From: an uncultured Desulfomonile sp.
Lineage (GTDB): Bacteria > Desulfobacterota > Desulfomonilia > Desulfomonilales > Desulfomonilaceae
Assembly: GCA_903920415.1 (NCBI GenBank)
Contig: CAIXMD010000343.1
Location: 1-9,546 of the forward strand
DNA: 9,546 nucleotides
Direction of reading: 5' to 3'
The position numbers and the translations under genes are program-made. The notes under the pieces were generated by a model, which was not told the origin of the DNA, did not search any database, and saw only the letters and a list, made by a program, of their open reading frames with translations. Below, piece after piece: positions 7,345 through 9,546 of the stretch. Position 1 is the stretch's first letter. Each line of letters opens with the position of its first letter.

Positions 7345-8331
7345 TTGAAACGGTTACTTGTAGATCATCACCAACGTATCGTCGATTATTTGCGAGTATC
7401 TATTACGGACTTGTGCAACCTGAGATGCGTCTACTGCAGGCCACCCGAAGGATTACAGCTCGTTTCTCATGAAGACATCCTTAGGTACGAAGAGATCCTG
7501 AGGGTCATTCGCGTTGCCCGTGACCTGGGAATCAAGAAAATTAGGATCACCGGCGGCGAACCCTTGGTACGCCGTGGAGTACTGGGGTTTATTCGTGAAC
7601 TCATAAACGTGGAAGGCATCGAGGACGTAGGACTTACTACCAATGGCGTACTTCTGGCTGCAATGGCAAAGGATCTCAAAGCCTCAGGTTTATCACGAAT
7701 AAATGTAAGCTTGGATTCCTTACGTAGAGATACCTTCAAGGTCATTACCGGCCGAGATAACCTGGCAGATGTGCTTGAAGGAATCAACAGCGCAATAGAG
7801 GTCGGCTTCAATCCTGTGAAAGTCAACGTGGTGCTCCTCGACGGGATCAACGAACAGGACGTCCCCCATTTTGCCCGACTTACATTCGAAAAAACGATCG
7901 ACGTCAGGTTCATAGAACGCATGCCCTTTGGTTCAGAAATAGTACCGAATCCTCCAGACTCATTTAGTGCGCAAAAGGCCGTAGAGATTATTCAGCTTAA
8001 AGTCGGAAAACTCCAACCAGTTGATAGTGAACCCCTGGACGGCCCGGCTACAATGTTTCGTTTGAATGGAGCATTGGGTCGCATCGGGGTAATAGATCCT
8101 GTCACCGGCCACTTTTGTGGTACCTGCAACCGCCTTAGACTTACCGCACGAGGCACGCTTCGCCCTTGCCTTTTAGGGCCTATGGAAATAGACATCAAGT
8201 CTGCCCTGAGAAGGAGCGCGTCTAGAGACGAATTGGCCCAAATCATAACCGGTGCAGTGCTTGCAAAGCCTATTGGCAGTATCTGCGGACGGGGCTTGAT
8301 GAAGGACGGGATGAATATGATCGGTGGGTAG
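7345..8331 (+). CDS. moaA: GTP 3',8-cyclase (molybdenum cofactor biosynthesis MoaA)
   Basis: MoaA is a radical-SAM enzyme that converts GTP to 3',8-cyclo-7,8-dihydro-GTP, the first step of molybdopterin synthesis. The 328-residue length is normal. The N-terminal [4Fe-4S] motif CxxxCxxC is C24/C28/C31 (CNLRCVYC), followed by the SAM-contacting GGEPL and by TTNG. The second cluster, specific to MoaA, is C258/C261/C275 (FCGTCNRLRLTARG..RPC), with the GTP-contacting R263 and R265 in NRLRL. The C-terminal di-glycine needed for activity is present (MIGG). The start is TTG 7345 with TAAGG at 7333-7337; the protein then begins with the family's LVDxxxRxxDYLRxSxTD. No other moa/moe gene is nearby. The product would supply cofactor for molybdenum or tungsten enzymes such as formate dehydrogenase, an inference from the family. 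A glycosyltransferase follows closely. Confidence 0.97.
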   Translation: MKRLLVDHHQRIVDYLRVSITDLCNLRCVYCRPPEGLQLVSHEDILRYEEILRVIRVARDLGIKKIRITGGEPLVRRGVLGFIRELINVEGIEDVGLTTNGVLLAAMAKDLKASGLSRINVSLDSLRRDTFKVITGRDNLADVLEGINSAIEVGFNPVKVNVVLLDGINEQDVPHFARLTFEKTIDVRFIERMPFGSEIVPNPPDSFSAQKAVEIIQLKVGKLQPVDSEPLDGPATMFRLNGALGRIGVIDPVTGHFCGTCNRLRLTARGTLRPCLLGPMEIDIKSALRRSASRDELAQIITGAVLAKPIGSICGRGLMKDGMNMIGG

Positions 8332-8352
8332 AGTTTAACGAGAGAATTGCCG

Positions 8353-9345
8353 GTGCAACATTCCTTCAATAACAATAATTTAACTACGCCCCTGACTTCC
8401 AAGACCCTCTTATCCGTCATTGTGGTCAACAGAAACACCGCTGACCTTCTGATACAGTGCCTGGATCACATTTTCCGTTCGGCCTTGGCCCAACTGCCTG
8501 AAGTAGTTGTGATAGACAACGGTTCCACAGATGCCTCAGCAGATCGTGTCAGAGAAAAGTTTCCGAACGCGATGGTAAGAGAAGCTGGATCAAATCTCGG
8601 CTTTGCAAGAGCAAACAACATTGCACTTGCCGGCACGACCGGAGAGTTTCTTCTTCTGGTCAATACCGACGCGCTTCTAGACAGAGACTGTGCCGGAAAT
8701 CTTTTGAATCTCATGACCACAACGCCCCATTTGGGCATGGCAGGACCACAACTGGTGAATGCTGACGGCAGTTTGCAGACATCGTACGAGGCCGTTCCAA
8801 CTCTCGCCACGGAGACGCTTAACCGCAGTCTTCTTAAAAAATTATTCCCCCGGCGTTTTCCCGGCAAAGCGATACACCTTTCCGTACCGCAGCAGGTAGA
8901 GGCCCTGATAGGTGCAGTTATGATGATACGAAGAGAAGCACTCGTGCAGATGGGAGGCTTTGACGAGGATTTTTTCTTCTTTCTTGAGGAAACAGACCTT
9001 GCGTTGAGAATGCGTAGTTCGGGGTGGCTAGTCATGCACCATCCGCAGGCCAAGGCAATTCATCTCCAGGGTGAAACTGCAAAAGCCTATCGGATTGGGG
9101 CTCGCGTAGAATTTTACCGTTCACGGTATACATTCTTCAGCAAACATTACGGATTGTTATCCACCTTTTTCCTAAAATGCGTTCTGACCGCCAACCTAAC
9201 TTTAAACATACTATTCCTTGGGGCGGCTCATGTCATAACAGTAGGAAAGTCCAAGAAACTCGAGGACATATTTCGAGTGAGAGCTGCGTTGTGGATATGG
9301 CACCTCAGAGGGTGTCCCAAAGGAGCCGGCCTGCCCAGAGAATGA
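8353..9345 (+). CDS. Family 2 glycosyltransferase (rhamnosyltransferase-like)
   Basis: This is an inverting GT-A glycosyltransferase of family GT2, probably transferring a sugar from an NDP-sugar during LPS, O-antigen or exopolysaccharide synthesis. Visible are LLSVIVVNRN (19-28), VVIDNGSTD (52-60), SNLGFARANN, the metal-site equivalent LLVNTDA (NTD in place of DxD, as common in this subgroup), GAVMMIRREAL, and GGFDEDFFFFLEETDLALR (from 201), whose acidic residues include the likely catalytic base. A hydrophobic stretch near residues 268-297 may attach it to the membrane. I prefer GTG 8353 because GAGAG (8340-8344) then has an 8-nt spacing; TTG 8347 is two codons upstream but too close. It starts about 20 nt after moaA, so the two are probably cotranscribed despite unrelated roles. 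Donor and acceptor cannot be told. Confidence 0.88.
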   Translation: MQHSFNNNNLTTPLTSKTLLSVIVVNRNTADLLIQCLDHIFRSALAQLPEVVVIDNGSTDASADRVREKFPNAMVREAGSNLGFARANNIALAGTTGEFLLLVNTDALLDRDCAGNLLNLMTTTPHLGMAGPQLVNADGSLQTSYEAVPTLATETLNRSLLKKLFPRRFPGKAIHLSVPQQVEALIGAVMMIRREALVQMGGFDEDFFFFLEETDLALRMRSSGWLVMHHPQAKAIHLQGETAKAYRIGARVEFYRSRYTFFSKHYGLLSTFFLKCVLTANLTLNILFLGAAHVITVGKSKKLEDIFRVRAALWIWHLRGCPKGAGLPRE

Positions 9346-9360
9346 AATGGGGTGGTAGTA

Positions 9361-9492
9361 ATGAAAATAGGTGTTAAACGAACCGGTAAACGATTTTTAA
9401 CAGTTTCACTCGTCGTTAGGCGAGAGGCAACACATGCGGCCTCGCCATTGATTTGCACATGGGTTAAGGTGTTTCCCCTTGACCCAAACTGA
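9361..9492 (+). CDS. Doubtful small ORF, 43 residues
   Basis: An ATG with the purine-rich GGGGTGG upstream (9349-9355) opens a 43-codon frame starting MKIGVKRTGKRFLTVSLVV and ending FPLDPN. It begins 15 nt after the glycosyltransferase stop. The N-terminus is basic followed by a short hydrophobic stretch, vaguely signal-like but too short to be convincing. I recognise no family. A 6-bp inverted repeat (GGCGAG 9419-9424 / CTCGCC 9441-9446) lies inside it, with no T-run. An ORF this short may be chance. The rest of the window to 9546 shows nothing I can name. Confidence 0.2.
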   Translation: MKIGVKRTGKRFLTVSLVVRREATHAASPLICTWVKVFPLDPN

Positions 9493-9546
9493 AGTTTACT
9501 GCATTATCAGCTCGCTCGCCGGTGGCTATTAATCGGTCAGTTTTGA

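Noticed and set aside
9419..9446. A GGCGAG/CTCGCC repeat after the glycosyltransferase gene, as a possible terminator.
   Set aside because: It has only six base pairs, a 16-nt loop and no T-run.

Overview
The window reads as a chromosomal segment of an anaerobic, Gram-negative, mid-G+C bacterium. A sulfate-reducing or syntrophic Desulfobacterota-type organism is my best inference: a methylmalonyl-CoA (propionate/succinyl-CoA) gene set sits beside an LPS heptose gene (hldE) and a ThiD-ThiN fusion. No database search was possible, so the taxonomy is a guess. I see no mobile element, CRISPR array, tRNA or rRNA.

Region 1 (1-3783, + strand) is a carbon-metabolism cluster: the C-terminal half of sucC (cut by the window edge), sucD, an acyl-CoA carboxyltransferase of the MmdA/PccB type, and a stand-alone B12-binding subunit of methylmalonyl-CoA mutase. 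Together these interconvert succinate, succinyl-CoA, methylmalonyl-CoA and propionyl-CoA. The mutase catalytic subunit, epimerase and biotin carrier are not in the window. The gaps of about 146-149 bp on either side of sucD are wide for such a cluster.

Region 2 (3834-5276, - strand) is hldE, the bifunctional heptose-phosphate kinase/adenylyltransferase for ADP-heptose, convergent with the cluster above.

Region 3 (5277-5864) is the divergent intergenic region between hldE and thiDN. It holds the most unusual object here: on the - strand a perfect TTGACA -35 box, a good ribosome binding site, a 20-codon ORF with two cysteines (CSEGC), and a strong G+C-rich hairpin with a T-run. It looks like a complete transcription unit of under 200 nt for a micropeptide or small RNA.

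Region 4 (5865-9345, + strand) contains thiDN (HMP kinase fused to a ThiN thiamine-phosphate synthase domain), moaA (GTP 3',8-cyclase of molybdenum-cofactor synthesis) behind a near-consensus promoter, and a family 2 glycosyltransferase about 20 nt after moaA. The last 200 bp hold only a doubtful 43-codon ORF.
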